Shown here one piece after another: positions 52,963-63,292 of a stretch of DNA of 64,000 bases (position 1 is the stretch's first letter; each line of letters opens with the position of its first letter). Made by a program: the position numbers and the translations under genes. The stretch covers positions 310,001 through 374,000 of the forward strand of contig NZ_LMDN01000004.1 of NCBI RefSeq assembly GCF_001425085.1, in the 5' to 3' direction. The DNA comes from Leifsonia sp. Root4. GTDB lineage: Bacteria > Actinomycetota > Actinomycetes > Actinomycetales > Microbacteriaceae. The notes beneath the pieces are model-generated. The model had not been told where the DNA came from. It saw only the letters and a list, made by a program, of their open reading frames with translations, and ran no database searches.

Positions 52963-53601
52963 TCAGCTCAGGCGCACCAGCGGGTTGAGGCCGAGGGCGC
53001 GCTCGGCGGCTCCGGCCAGGCCGGCGCTCTCGAGCCAGTTGCCGAGCATGCGGTAGCCGCCTTCGGTCAGAACCGACTCGGGGTGGAACTGCACGCCGTA
53101 CAGCGGCGCGCTCTCGTGCCGGAGACCCATGATCACGCCACCCTGCGTCCGGGAGGTCACGACGAGCTCGCCGGGAACCGTGGACTCGACGACGGCGAGC
53201 GAGTGGTATCTGGTGGCCGTGAACGGCTGCGGAACACCGGCGTAGAAGGCGCTGTCGTCGTGACTGACGAGCGAGGTCTTGCCGTGCATGAGCTCCTCGG
53301 CGTTGGTGACGGTCGCCCCGAACGCCTCGGCGATGGCCTGGTGGCCGAGGCACACGCCGAGCAGCGGCTGCCCGGCGGCGAATGCGGCGCGCACGGTCGC
53401 GATCGAGACGCCGGCGTCTGCGGGCTTGCCGGGGCCGGGTGAGACCAGCACGGCGTCGAACTCCGCGGCCCGGGCCGCGGCATCCGCGGCCGAGTAATCG
53501 TCGTTGCGCACGACGACGGTCTCGGCGCCGAGCTCCTGCAGGTACCCGTTCAGGGTGTAGACAAAGCTGTCGTAGTTGTCGATGACGAGTATGCGAGTCA
53601 T
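52963..53601 (-). CDS. trpG: glutamine amidotransferase component of anthranilate/aminodeoxychorismate synthase
   Basis: Supplies ammonia from glutamine to a chorismate-using partner. It is 212 aa. ILVIDNYDSFVYTLNGYLQE at the N-terminus, PGPG loop, nucleophile Cys in LLGVCLGHQAIAEA, HGKTS, and the catalytic His-Glu in GVQFHPESVLTEGG. The ATG at 53601 overlaps the small gene upstream by four bases. TrpG versus PabA cannot be settled, as no synthase large subunit is in the window. It converges with pknB. Confidence 0.93.
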   Translation of the reverse strand: MTRILVIDNYDSFVYTLNGYLQELGAETVVVRNDDYSAADAAARAAEFDAVLVSPGPGKPADAGVSIATVRAAFAAGQPLLGVCLGHQAIAEAFGATVTNAEELMHGKTSLVSHDDSAFYAGVPQPFTATRYHSLAVVESTVPGELVVTSRTQGGVIMGLRHESAPLYGVQFHPESVLTEGGYRMLGNWLESAGLAGAAERALGLNPLVRLS

Positions 53602-53756
53602 GTTCCGACCGTTGCTTCCTGGTTGTTGATGAGCGTCTCCACCCACGGGAAGACCCAGGTGGAGAGGGAGTAGAGGACCGCGACCGCGAGCAGCAGCACG
53701 AGAATGATGCGTACCCAGATCGGTCCGGGGAGAACCCGCCACAATGCACCGTACAT
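53598..53756 (-). CDS. 52-aa single-pass membrane protein
   Basis: Below the size usually called. MYGALWRVLPGPIWVRIILV is followed by LLLAVAVLYSLSTWVFPWVE and a short tail TLINNQEATVGT: one strong membrane helix with a conserved-looking Trp/Pro-rich frame. It starts 3 bases after the sortase stop and its TGA overlaps the trpG ATG, so it is translationally embedded in the sortase-trpG unit. Small proteins of this kind occupy the same position in related genomes (general knowledge). Function is unknown. Confidence 0.85.
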   Translation of the reverse strand: MYGALWRVLPGPIWVRIILVLLLAVAVLYSLSTWVFPWVETLINNQEATVGT

Positions 53757-53759
53757 CGG

Positions 53760-54554
53760 TCAGCCCTCCTGCGCCTGAGCGGCGACTTGTGCGGCAATCT
53801 CGGCCGGCGGCCCCGCGCTGAGCGGCTGCCAGCTCTCGAAGACGCCGTAGGCGATGATGCGCTCGTCGGTGGACAGCAACGGATTGCAGCTCGTCAGCGT
53901 GATGAGCCGCTCACCGGGAACGACGCCATCCTGGCGCGGAACCGGTGCGAGAACGTCGCCGGCGCTCGGCTGCACGTACTCGAGATTGCGGAACCGGTAG
54001 GTGTAGTAGCCGTCGGCCGTCTGCACGTAGATCCCGTCACCGAGCTGGAGCTCGTTGATCAGGTGCATGCCACCGCCCCAGGCGCTGCGGTGCGCGGCCA
54101 GCGCCATGTTGCCGACCTCGCCGGGCATCTGGGTGTTCTCGTAGCGGCCGACGCCGAGGTACATGCTGTTCAAGACATCCACGGTCGTGCCCACGGCGAT
54201 GTTGCGCGCGTACTCCGGCCCGTAGCGCGGAATGTAGAGCACGCCGAGAATCTCGCCGTGCTCGGGAGGCGCGGCGACGGGGGGCTCCCCGTAGTCGACC
54301 GGCGTCGCCGGGTCCTCCGGTGCCTGCGGGGTGAGGGGCGCCTCGGCCTGGGCGATCCATTCCTGACTCTGGGATGCCGCAGAGCTCTTCTGTTGATTGG
54401 CCATCACCGCGTCATTCCACCACAGCTGCCAGGCGAGGAAGAGCAGCACGAGCACGCCGGCCGTGATGAGCAACTCGCCGAGGACACCGACGACGCTGAC
54501 GCGCCGCCCGGCGCGACGCCGCGTCGGCGGGGTCGCAGCGTGGGCCTCGGTCAT
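53760..54554 (-). CDS. srtE: class E sortase
   Basis: Membrane-bound transpeptidase that anchors surface proteins. It is 264 aa. N-terminal helix about 22-46; acidic/Pro linker; sortase beta-barrel with His155 (LAAHRSAWGG), Cys223 (TLTSCNPLLSTDER) and Arg232. TAGGAT ends six bases before the ATG at 54554, giving a leaderless transcript. It is divergent from crgA. The TLTSCNP motif is typical of housekeeping class E enzymes. Confidence 0.94.
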   Translation of the reverse strand: MTEAHAATPPTRRRAGRRVSVVGVLGELLITAGVLVLLFLAWQLWWNDAVMANQQKSSAASQSQEWIAQAEAPLTPQAPEDPATPVDYGEPPVAAPPEHGEILGVLYIPRYGPEYARNIAVGTTVDVLNSMYLGVGRYENTQMPGEVGNMALAAHRSAWGGGMHLINELQLGDGIYVQTADGYYTYRFRNLEYVQPSAGDVLAPVPRQDGVVPGERLITLTSCNPLLSTDERIIAYGVFESWQPLSAGPPAEIAAQVAAQAQEG

Positions 54555-54560
54555 GGCCCA

Positions 54561-54566
54561 ATCCTA
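54561..54566 (-). promoter_or_regulatory. -10 element TAGGAT for leaderless sortase mRNA
   Basis: On the minus strand TAGGAT, then TGGGCC, then the ATG at 54554. Confidence 0.65.
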
Positions 54567-54632
54567 TTCGAGCCATGACCGGCGCCCCGCTGTGCTCAGC
54601 AACTCCGAGGGGATCAGGATAGAATCGCTCGC

Positions 54633-54875
54633 ATGGCACGCACGAAATCATCGAAGCCCGCACCCGTGGTTGACAACCGTTCTGGTGAAGACGCCCCGAA
54701 CGCGGTGTGGTTCAAGCCCGTGATGTTCGGCTTCATGCTGCTCGGGCTGGTGTGGATCATCGTCTTCTACGTGAGCCAGGGCGCTTGGCCCGTTGCCGCA
54801 CTCGGTTCGTGGAACATCCTGGTTGGTTTCGGCATCGCCTTCATCGGCTTCCTCATGACAACTCGCTGGCGCTGA
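54633..54875 (+). CDS. crgA: cell division protein CrgA
   Basis: An 80-aa division regulator that contacts FtsZ, PBPs and Wag31/FtsQ in other actinobacteria. The PNAVWFKPVMFGFMLLGLVW block and VAALGSWNILVGFGIAFIGF mark the two membrane helices, and the C-terminus MTTRWR is typical. TAGAAT (54620-54625) lies seven bases before the ATG, suggesting a leaderless transcript. A perfect terminator follows. Confidence 0.95.
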   Translation: MARTKSSKPAPVVDNRSGEDAPNAVWFKPVMFGFMLLGLVWIIVFYVSQGAWPVAALGSWNILVGFGIAFIGFLMTTRWR

Positions 54876-54897
54876 CGCCACCGCTCATCGACAGTCT

Positions 54898-54928
54898 GGT
54901 CGCCGCCCGTTGGGCGGCGACCATTTTT
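54898..54928 (+). terminator. intrinsic terminator of crgA
   Basis: GGTCGCCGCCC, loop GTT, GGGCGGCGACC, then ATTTTT: an 11-bp perfect stem with a U-tract. Confidence 0.93.
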
Positions 54929-54977
54929 GTGCCGGCAGCGGGCCGCGGGCGTCGGGGCATGTAACCCCATTAGAAAG

Positions 54978-55077
54978 TTATCCACAGCCGTTTACCCGTG
55001 TGGAAAGTTACATCCGTGTAATTATCCCCAGTGTTAATAACCCTGTGGATAGATTCTGTGGAGAACTCTGTGGAGAG
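54978..55077. other. DnaA-box cluster in convergent intergenic gap
   Basis: Six 9-mers related to the DnaA box: TTATCCACA (54978-54986, exact consensus), TGTGGAAAG (54999-55007), TTATCCCCA (55022-55030), TGTGGATAG (55044-55052), TGTGGAGAA (55057-55065) and TGTGGAGAG (55069-55077). Four are reverse-strand; the last three are 13 and 12 bases apart. An AT-rich patch (GTGTTAATAACC) lies in the middle. It is flanked by the crgA terminator and the 3' end of the rhomboid gene, so it is not a promoter. Confidence 0.75.
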
Positions 55078-55088
55078 ATCGGCGCCCG

Positions 55089-55943
55089 TCAGAACAGCGG
55101 GAAGAAGAAATAGCGCAGGCTGAGGAGCATCAGAACGAGCGAGAACGCCACGAGGAGGACGATCTGCAGCTTCTGCTGATCGCGCTTGCGCGTCTCGACG
55201 AAGATCAGTCCGACGATGGCGCCACCGATGAGACCACCGAGGTGTGCCTGCCACGCGATGTTCATACCGGGGATGAACCCGATGACGAGGTTGATGCCGA
55301 CGAGGACGAGCAACTGCTTGGCGTCGCCGCCGAGCCGACGCTGGATCACGAGGAACGCGCCCATCAGGCCGAAGATGGCACCGGACGCCCCGACGACAGG
55401 GGTCAGCGGATCACTCAGCAGCAGAACGCCGACCGATCCGGCGAATCCGCCGATCAGGTAGAGCGCAAGGAAGCGCCAGCGCCCGAGGAGCTGTTCGAGT
55501 AGCTGCCCGAAGATCCACAGCGTGTACATGTTCAGCAGCACGTGGAAGATGAAGCCGGTCGAGTGCACGAACATCGCCGTGATCATGCGCCACGGCTCAA
55601 ACGATCCCGGGTGTGAGTACACGCCGGCGTACCAGAGCGCTCCGGTCACCTGCGCGCCGATGACGGGCAGGACCTGCAGCACGAAGATGAGCAGGGTGAT
55701 GCCGATGAGGCTGTACGTCACAACGGGCGCGCCCTGCCCCGTCATCCGGGTCAACAGCGCCGACTTGGTGCGTGGCGCCGATGCGCGCTGCTCACTCATG
55801 CATTCGGGGCAGGTAACGCCAACTGCCCCGACTGTTTGACAGTCGGGGCAGATGGTACGGCCACAACGCTGACAGAGCACGAAGCTCTGACGCGAGGGGT
55901 GCCGGTAGCAATAGTTTGCCGCCGAGTCCGGCACCGAGCTCAT
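55089..55943 (-). CDS. rhomboid family intramembrane serine protease with zinc-ribbon N-terminus
   Basis: A 284-aa intramembrane protease. A cytoplasmic N-terminal zinc-binding segment (CYRHPSRQSFVLCQRCGRTI, then CPDC and CPEC) precedes six helices. The catalytic dyad is Ser187 (GASGAIFGLM) and His234 (WQAHLGGLIGG); HVLLNMYTLWIFG is the conserved Asn-containing helix. Start ATG 55943, 7 bases after the ppiA stop, so it is co-transcribed with ppiA. Substrate unknown. Confidence 0.92.
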   Translation of the reverse strand: MSSVPDSAANYCYRHPSRQSFVLCQRCGRTICPDCQTVGAVGVTCPECMSEQRASAPRTKSALLTRMTGQGAPVVTYSLIGITLLIFVLQVLPVIGAQVTGALWYAGVYSHPGSFEPWRMITAMFVHSTGFIFHVLLNMYTLWIFGQLLEQLLGRWRFLALYLIGGFAGSVGVLLLSDPLTPVVGASGAIFGLMGAFLVIQRRLGGDAKQLLVLVGINLVIGFIPGMNIAWQAHLGGLIGGAIVGLIFVETRKRDQQKLQIVLLVAFSLVLMLLSLRYFFFPLF

Positions 55944-55950
55944 GCGAGAC

Positions 55951-56490
55951 CTAGAGCTGCTCGATGGTGATGCTCTCGATGACGACGTCGTCGAGCGGAC
56001 GGTCGCGGCCGTCAGTCGGAAGCGAGCCGAGCTTGTCGACGATCGCGCGCGAGTCGGCGTCTTCGACGGCACCGAAGATGGAGTGCTTGCCCTGAAGCCA
56101 GGTGGTCGGAGCCGTGGTGATGAAGAACTGCGAACCGTTGGTTCCGCGACCACCCTGGATGCCCGCGTTGGCCATGGCCAGCATGTAGGGCTCGGTGAAG
56201 TCGAGGTCGGGGCTGATCTCATCGTCGAACTGGTAGCCCGGTCCGCCGATGCCCTGGCCGAGCGGGTCGCCGCCCTGGATCATGAATCCGGGGATGATGC
56301 GGTGGAAGACCACACCGTTGTACAGCGGTGCGTTGCTCTTCTCGCCCGTGCTCGGGTGGGTCCATTCCTGCTCACCGGTGGCGAGTCCGACGAAGTTGCG
56401 GACGGTCTTCGGGGCATGGTTGCCGAACAAGTTCACCTTGATCGGGCCGTAGTTGGTGTTGAGCGTTGCGACAGCGGTGTGCTTGGACAT
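55951..56490 (-). CDS. ppiA: cytoplasmic peptidyl-prolyl cis-trans isomerase (cyclophilin)
   Basis: A 179-aa cyclophilin: GVVFHRIIPGFMIQGGDPLG, GTNGSQFFITTAPTTWLQGK and HSIFGAVEDADS contain the active-site Arg, Phe, Gln and His. GAGAAT ends six bases before the ATG at 56490, a leaderless-like layout. The same gene order (ppiA near gyrA, then crgA) is seen in Mycobacterium. Confidence 0.95.
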   Translation of the reverse strand: MSKHTAVATLNTNYGPIKVNLFGNHAPKTVRNFVGLATGEQEWTHPSTGEKSNAPLYNGVVFHRIIPGFMIQGGDPLGQGIGGPGYQFDDEISPDLDFTEPYMLAMANAGIQGGRGTNGSQFFITTAPTTWLQGKHSIFGAVEDADSRAIVDKLGSLPTDGRDRPLDDVVIESITIEQL

Positions 56491-56624
56491 ATCAACATTC
56501 TCTCACAGGCATCCAGACGCTCCCGCGATGTTCGCGCGCAACGAACTGCAAACTCTCGCCCCGTTCACAGCCCATTCGGTGGCAAGATGGTAGCTGTTCG
56601 CCAGAGACACGATGGAGGGTCCGA

Positions 56625-57149
56625 ATGAGCCTGTCACGAAAGCGTCGCAAAGAACTCGACCACCTGCGCAGTAGCGCCGAAGAATTGTGGGAGCACCAGC
56701 AGGCCGTCCTCGACCACGCCAACGGCGTCGCCCGCGAGGCCAGCCGTCAGCTCGGTCACCTCACCCGCGAAGAGGTCGCACCGCGCGTGCGGGAGAGCTA
56801 CGAGAACTACGTCCGTCCAGGAGTGGACACTGCCCGTGAGATCGCCAAGGGAACCGGCGCGACGATCGAGCGCACCGTCGTCCCCGCACTCGGCAACGCC
56901 CTCGGCGCCGTGATGAGCGTCGGCGACGTCGCTCGTGATGCACGGGTGCGCGCAGCCTTCAACCGCATCGCACCGGGGAAGGTCGTCGTTCCGGAGAAGA
57001 AGAGCTCCGGCATCGGCGGCACGATTGCCCTCGCGGCGGCCGTTCTGGTCGCAGCAGGCGTCGCCTACGCCGTGTGGCAGACCTTCCGAGCCGATGATGA
57101 GCTCTGGGTCGCGGACGACGAGTCCCCCTTCGACGGGTCGCGCGCCTAG
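56625..57149 (+). CDS. conserved hypothetical protein with C-terminal membrane helix
   Basis: A 174-aa protein I do not recognise beyond being common in this genomic position. It has a long charged N-terminal helix (KRRKELDHLRSSAEELWEHQ) followed by an amphipathic helical region to about residue 125, then a hydrophobic helix (GTIALAAAVLVAAGVAYAVW) and an acidic tail (ADDELWVADDESPFDGSRA). The ATG at 56625 has GGAGGG upstream. Divergent from ppiA; ends at an intrinsic terminator. Confidence 0.75.
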   Translation: MSLSRKRRKELDHLRSSAEELWEHQQAVLDHANGVAREASRQLGHLTREEVAPRVRESYENYVRPGVDTAREIAKGTGATIERTVVPALGNALGAVMSVGDVARDARVRAAFNRIAPGKVVVPEKKSSGIGGTIALAAAVLVAAGVAYAVWQTFRADDELWVADDESPFDGSRA

Positions 57150-57166
57150 TCGAAGACCAGTTGTTC

Positions 57167-57196
57167 GGCCGTCACCCACGCTGGGTGGCGGCCTTT
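57167..57196 (+). terminator. intrinsic terminator
   Basis: GGCCGTCACCCA, loop CGC, TGGGTGGCGGCC (12-bp stem with one G-U), then TTT; serves the upstream hypothetical gene. Confidence 0.8.
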
Positions 57197-57260
57197 CTGG
57201 TTCCCCGCGCCGAGACCGGCTGTGCTGGCCGCGTCAGTGGACGTCACCGGACGTCAGCGG

Positions 57261-57719
57261 TCATCTGCGCTCGTCAGAGCTCATCGGGATGCCGTTGGCT
57301 GGCTGGCGCTCATTGAGGGCCAGAGCGATGCGCACGAGCTCGACGGTCTTGAGCTCGTCGAGCTCATCGAGCGGAACCCACCGCGCCTCATCGCTGGAAC
57401 CGTCGAGTTCGTGGGTGATCTCCCCAGAGATGACGTGCGCCCGGTAGAGCACGCGAATCGCATTCAGCGGGTGTGTGGCGCCGGCGAGGCGTGAGCGGGC
57501 CGCGATGACGTGGTTGTCGATGCCCAGCAGCACGTCGAGGCCCGCGTGGTAGCCGGTCTCCTCGAAGATCTCGCGCACGGCTGTCTGTGCGGGGTTCTCG
57601 CCGCCCTCGAGGCCGCCACCCGGAAGCGTCCACCCGCTCCGCCCATGCTCATTCCAGTGCGCGAGGAGAATGCACCCGTCTCGAATGATCACCCCGTAGG
57701 CAGCAACCCTGATGTCCAT
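57261..57719 (-). CDS. Nudix hydrolase
   Basis: A 152-aa MutT-like hydrolase. Nudix box GGGLEGGENPAQTAVREIFE followed by ETGYHAGL is complete. N-terminus RVAAYGVIIRDGCILLAHWN. Substrate unknown. TAGTGT ends six bases before the ATG at 57719, suggesting a leaderless mRNA. A frequent neighbour of the gyrA-tRNA region. Confidence 0.88.
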   Translation of the reverse strand: MDIRVAAYGVIIRDGCILLAHWNEHGRSGWTLPGGGLEGGENPAQTAVREIFEETGYHAGLDVLLGIDNHVIAARSRLAGATHPLNAIRVLYRAHVISGEITHELDGSSDEARWVPLDELDELKTVELVRIALALNERQPANGIPMSSDERR

Positions 57720-57725
57720 GCCGCA

Positions 57726-57731
57726 ACACTA
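57726..57731 (-). promoter_or_regulatory. -10 element TAGTGT for leaderless Nudix mRNA
   Basis: On the minus strand TAGTGT, TGCGGC, then ATG at 57719. Confidence 0.5.
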
Positions 57732-57763
57732 GTGCCGCGCACTCCGCGATCGAGGCGTTAATC

Positions 57764-57795
57764 AGAAGAAGGCCGACTCTCGTCGGCCTTCTTCT
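57764..57795 (-). terminator. intrinsic terminator of the tRNA-Ile/tRNA-Ala unit
   Basis: AGAAGAAGGCCGAC and GTCGGCCTTCTTCT form a perfect 14-bp stem with a 4-base loop, 15 bases downstream of tRNA-Ala. Confidence 0.9.
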
Positions 57796-57810
57796 TTCAA
57801 TCTGTAACTG

Positions 57811-57883
57811 TGGAGCCTGGGAGAATCGAACTCCCGACATCCTGCTTGCAAAGCAGGCGCTCTACCAACTGAGCTAAGGCCCC
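57811..57883 (-). tRNA. tRNA-Ala (TGC)
   Basis: 73 nt. Acceptor GGGGCCT/AGGCTCC, D-arm GCTCAGTTGGTAGAGC, anticodon arm CTGCTTTGCAAGCAG (anticodon TGC) and T-arm CGGGAGTTCGATTCTCCC. CCA is not encoded. Confidence 0.97.
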
Positions 57884-57950
57884 GCGGGGAAGATTCTGGG
57901 AATCTTCCCCGGTGGAATGGCTGTTGCAATTACTTGTTTCAGCCATTTCG

Positions 57951-58024
57951 TGGGGATACCAGGACTTGAACCTGGGACCTCTTCGTTATCAGCGAAGCGC
58001 TCTAACCGCCTGAGCTATATCCCC
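57951..58024 (-). tRNA. tRNA-Ile (GAT)
   Basis: 74 nt. Acceptor GGGGATA/TATCCCC, D-arm GCTCAGGCGGTTAGAGC, anticodon arm TTCGCTGATAACGAA (anticodon GAT) and T-arm CCAGGTTCAAGTCCTGG. Transcribed before tRNA-Ala, as in the ileT-alaT pair after gyrA in mycobacteria. Confidence 0.97.
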
Positions 58025-58094
58025 GAATGGGCAGATATGAGACTACCTGACCACTGCCCGAAAGGTGAAATCGGGCACGTATTCCCGCGCGCGT

Positions 58095-58499
58095 CTAGTT
58101 GTTTGTGAAGCCGACGAGCACGCCGCCGGTGACCTTCACGCTCAGGTTGTAGAGCACGGCCATGATGGCGCCGAGCGCCGTCACGACGACGAGGTCGAGC
58201 AGCGCGACGACGACGGTGAAGCCCATCACCTGAGGCAGCGAGAGGATCGCCGTGAGGCTCTGAGCCCCGCCGGTGATGTCCTTGAACAGCTTGTCTGCCT
58301 CGTCGAAGATGCCAGTCGAGTCGAGCACCGTGTAGATCAGGAAGGTGCCGACGATCGTGATGATCGCCAGGCAGATCGAGATCAGGAATGACAGCTTCAC
58401 GGCCGACCAGAAGTCGACGTAGACCAGCTTCAGGCGCACCTGCTTGGTCGACGGGCGACGATTGGATTTCTTCGCCAGTTTGTCAGCGACACTACTCAT
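58095..58499 (-). CDS. DUF3566 membrane protein
   Basis: A 134-aa protein with two membrane segments: [20 protein letters not shown] and [40 protein letters not shown] is the family hallmark. It overlaps the gyrA 3' end by eight bases, so it is translated from the gyr message. Corresponds in position to Rv0007 of M. tuberculosis. Function unknown. Confidence 0.9.
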   Translation of the reverse strand: MSSVADKLAKKSNRRPSTKQVRLKLVYVDFWSAVKLSFLISICLAIITIVGTFLIYTVLDSTGIFDEADKLFKDITGGAQSLTAILSLPQVMGFTVVVALLDLVVVTALGAIMAVLYNLSVKVTGGVLVGFTNN

Positions 58500-61074
58500 T
58501 TACGGTTTCATCCTTCCCGGGTTCGCCCTCTGTCACGTCCGACTCCTCGTCGGCGTTCTCCAGATTGCGTTCGGTGTTCTTCGCGATGGCGATGATTCGA
58601 TCATCATCGGCAAACTTGGCGAATACAACGCCCATTGTGTCGCGCCCCTTGGCAGGGACTTCAGCGACGTCAGAGCGTACCACCTTGCCGCTGGCAAGAA
58701 CCACAAGAACCTCGTCCTGCTCCTCGACGATGATCGCGCCGGCCAGATCGCCCCTGTCCTCGCTCAGCTTGGCCACCTTGATGCCCAGGCCGTTGCGGTT
58801 CTGCAAGCGGTACTGGTCGACGGAGGTGCGCTTGGCGTATCCACCCTCTGTCACGACGAACACGTAGCCCTCGTCGCTGACGACGGATGCGTCCAACAGC
58901 TCGTCGTCACCGCGGAAGTGCATTCCGCCGACGCCGGAGGTGCTGCGACCCATGGGGCGCAGTGCCTCGTCGCTGGCCTTGAAGCGGATCGACATGCCCT
59001 TGCGGGAGACGAGGAGCACGTCGTCGTCCTCGTTCAGCAGCATCGCCGAGACGAGGGCATCGCCCTCGCGCAGCTTGATGGCGATGATGCCGCGAGAACG
59101 GTTGGTGTCGTACTCGGAGAGCGCCGTCTTCTTGATCAGGCCGTCACGGGTGGCGAGCACCAGGTACGTCGCAACCGAGTAGTCGCGGATGTCGAGGATC
59201 TGTGTGATCTCCTCGTCCGGCTGCATCTCGAGCAGGTTCGCGACGTGCTGGCCCTTCGCATCGCGGCCGGCCTCCTGGATCTCGTAGGCCTTGGCACGGT
59301 AGACGCGGCCGGCGTTCGTGAAGAACAGCAGCCAGTGGTGCGTCGTGGTGACGAAGAAGTGCTCGACGACGTCATCCGCACGCAGCTGGGCGCCCTTGAC
59401 GCCCTTGCCGCCGCGGTGCTGGCTGCGGTAGTTGTCACTGCGCGTGCGCTTGACGTAGCCGCCGCGGGTGACCGTGACCACCATCTCCTCTTCGGGGATG
59501 AGGTCCTCGATGCTCATGTCGCCGTCATAGCCGTACATGATCTCGGTGCGGCGCTCGTCGCCGAACTTGGCGGTGACCTCGGCCAGCTCGTCGATGATGA
59601 TCTGGCGCTGGCGGGTCTCCGAGGCGAGGATCGCGTGGAACTCGGCGATCGCCAACTCGAGCTCGTTCAAGCGGTCGATGATCTTCTGACGCTCGAGCGC
59701 GGCCAGTCGACGCAGCTGCATAGCCAGGATCGCGTCTGCCTGCAGCTGGTCCACGCCGAGCAGGTCCATCAGACCGAGGCGAGCTTTCTCGACATCCGGG
59801 GAGCGGCGGATGAGGGCGATGACCTCATCGAGGGCGTCGAGCGCCTTCACGTAGCCACGCTGGATGTGTGCCTCGGCTTCGGCCTTCTTCAGGCGGAACT
59901 GGGTGCGGCGAACGATGACCTCGACCTGGTGCATGACCCAGGCGTGGATGAAGCCGTCGATCGAGAGCGTGCGCGGGATGCCATCGACGATGGCGAGCAT
60001 GTTGGCGCCGAAGTTCTCCTGCAGCTGGGTGTGCTTGTAGAGGTTGTTCAGCACGACCTTGGCCACGGCGTCGCGCTTGAGCACGATCACGAGGCGCTGG
60101 CCGGTGCGGCCGGAGGTCTCGTCGCGGATGTCCGCGATGCCGGTGATCTTGCCGTCCTTGACCAGATCGGCGATCTTGATGGCGAGGTTGTCCGGGTTGA
60201 CCTGGTACGGCAGCTCGGTCACGACCAGGCAGGTGCGGTTCTGGATCTCCTCGACGTTGACCACGGCGCGCATCGTGATGGAGCCGCGGCCGGTGCGCTG
60301 GGCGTCGTGGATGCCCTTGACTCCGAGGATCTGGGCGCCGGTCGGGAAGTCCGGTCCCTTGATGCGCTGCATGAGAGCTTCTTGCAGCTCCTCGCGCGTC
60401 GCGTCGGGGTTCTCGAGGTACCACTGGGCACCGGATGCCACCTCGCGCAGGTTGTGCGGCGGGATGTTCGTGGCCATACCGACCGCGATGCCGACCGAGC
60501 CGTTGACGAGCAGGTTCGGGAAGCGGGCCGGCAGGACCGACGGCTCCTGCGTGCGGCCGTCGTAGTTGTCCTGGAAGTCGACCGTGTCCTCGTCGATGTC
60601 ACGGACCATCTCGAGGGCGAGCGGGGCCATCTTGGTCTCGGTGTATCGCGGGGCGGCAGCGCCGTCGTTGCCGGGAGAGCCGAAGTTGCCCTGGCCGAGC
60701 GCCAGCGGGTAACGCAGGCTCCAGGGCTGGACGAGGCGCACCAGCGCGTCGTAGATGGAGCTGTCACCGTGCGGGTGGAACTGACCCATCACGTCGCCGA
60801 CGACGCGCGAGCACTTGGAGAAAGCCTTGTCCGGGCGGTAGCCGCCATCGAACATCGCATAGATGACGCGGCGGTGCACCGGCTTGAGACCGTCACGCAC
60901 ATCGGGCAGCGCGCGCCCGACGATGACGCTCATGGCGTAGTCGAGGTAGGACCGCTGCATTTCCAGCTGCAGATCAACCTGGTCGATCTTGCCGTGCGCC
61001 TTGAACGTGTCTGCGGCCAGCTGCTCGTCGGCGCTCAACTGTTCGCCACCGGTGATGTTGTCTTCGTCTGCCAT
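58492..61074 (-). CDS. gyrA: DNA gyrase subunit A
   Basis: Breakage-reunion subunit, 860 aa. Active-site Tyr144 in [11 protein letters not shown]. The quinolone-resistance region [12 protein letters not shown] carries Ser105 and Asp109 (E. coli Ser83 and Asp87), i.e. the quinolone-sensitive residues. The C-terminal beta-pinwheel has the GyrA box QHRGGKG. The long acidic C-terminal tail ([20 protein letters not shown]) is typical. ATG at 61074 with GAGAAG upstream. Confidence 0.98.
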   Translation of the reverse strand: MADEDNITGGEQLSADEQLAADTFKAHGKIDQVDLQLEMQRSYLDYAMSVIVGRALPDVRDGLKPVHRRVIYAMFDGGYRPDKAFSKCSRVVGDVMGQFHPHGDSSIYDALVRLVQPWSLRYPLALGQGNFGSPGNDGAAAPRYTETKMAPLALEMVRDIDEDTVDFQDNYDGRTQEPSVLPARFPNLLVNGSVGIAVGMATNIPPHNLREVASGAQWYLENPDATREELQEALMQRIKGPDFPTGAQILGVKGIHDAQRTGRGSITMRAVVNVEEIQNRTCLVVTELPYQVNPDNLAIKIADLVKDGKITGIADIRDETSGRTGQRLVIVLKRDAVAKVVLNNLYKHTQLQENFGANMLAIVDGIPRTLSIDGFIHAWVMHQVEVIVRRTQFRLKKAEAEAHIQRGYVKALDALDEVIALIRRSPDVEKARLGLMDLLGVDQLQADAILAMQLRRLAALERQKIIDRLNELELAIAEFHAILASETRQRQIIIDELAEVTAKFGDERRTEIMYGYDGDMSIEDLIPEEEMVVTVTRGGYVKRTRSDNYRSQHRGGKGVKGAQLRADDVVEHFFVTTTHHWLLFFTNAGRVYRAKAYEIQEAGRDAKGQHVANLLEMQPDEEITQILDIRDYSVATYLVLATRDGLIKKTALSEYDTNRSRGIIAIKLREGDALVSAMLLNEDDDVLLVSRKGMSIRFKASDEALRPMGRSTSGVGGMHFRGDDELLDASVVSDEGYVFVVTEGGYAKRTSVDQYRLQNRNGLGIKVAKLSEDRGDLAGAIIVEEQDEVLVVLASGKVVRSDVAEVPAKGRDTMGVVFAKFADDDRIIAIAKNTERNLENADEESDVTEGEPGKDETVNE

Positions 61075-61114
61075 TTGTCTTCTCGTCTACTTACTCAAGT
61101 TCGTACGGGTGCTC

Positions 61115-61170
61115 TCAGAGGCTTCGCCAACCGGCCGGAAGGGCCGATTGGCTCGAGCCCTGATCGGATC
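61115..61170. repeat. possible eroded copy of the dispersed element between gyrB and gyrA
   Basis: TCAGAGGCTTCG at 61115-61126 and CGAGCCCTGATCGGATC at 61154-61170 resemble the element ends TCAGGGCTTCG and CGAAGCCCTGAGCGGATC. AACCGGCCGGAAGGGCCG in between is GC-rich and self-complementary. The core is missing, so this is tentative. Confidence 0.35.
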
Positions 61171-61191
61171 GCCGCTGCGCGGCTCTCGCGA

Positions 61192-63177
<1,986 letters not shown>

Positions 63178-63292
63178 TTAGGCTCCTGACCGTCGTTTAG
63201 GCGACTCCCCATGCTACCAAGAAGGGCACCATCCCCGGGGAGATTTCGCGATCTGAGGGCCTTGATTTCGGTAGTTGACCGAATTTGTTTGC

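Noticed and set aside
54978-55077. DnaA-box cluster as the chromosomal oriC itself
   Set aside because: Gene order places recF at the window edge, so dnaN, oriC and dnaA should lie beyond 64 kb. The cluster also lacks a flanking dnaA or dnaN. It is reported as an accessory DnaA site instead.
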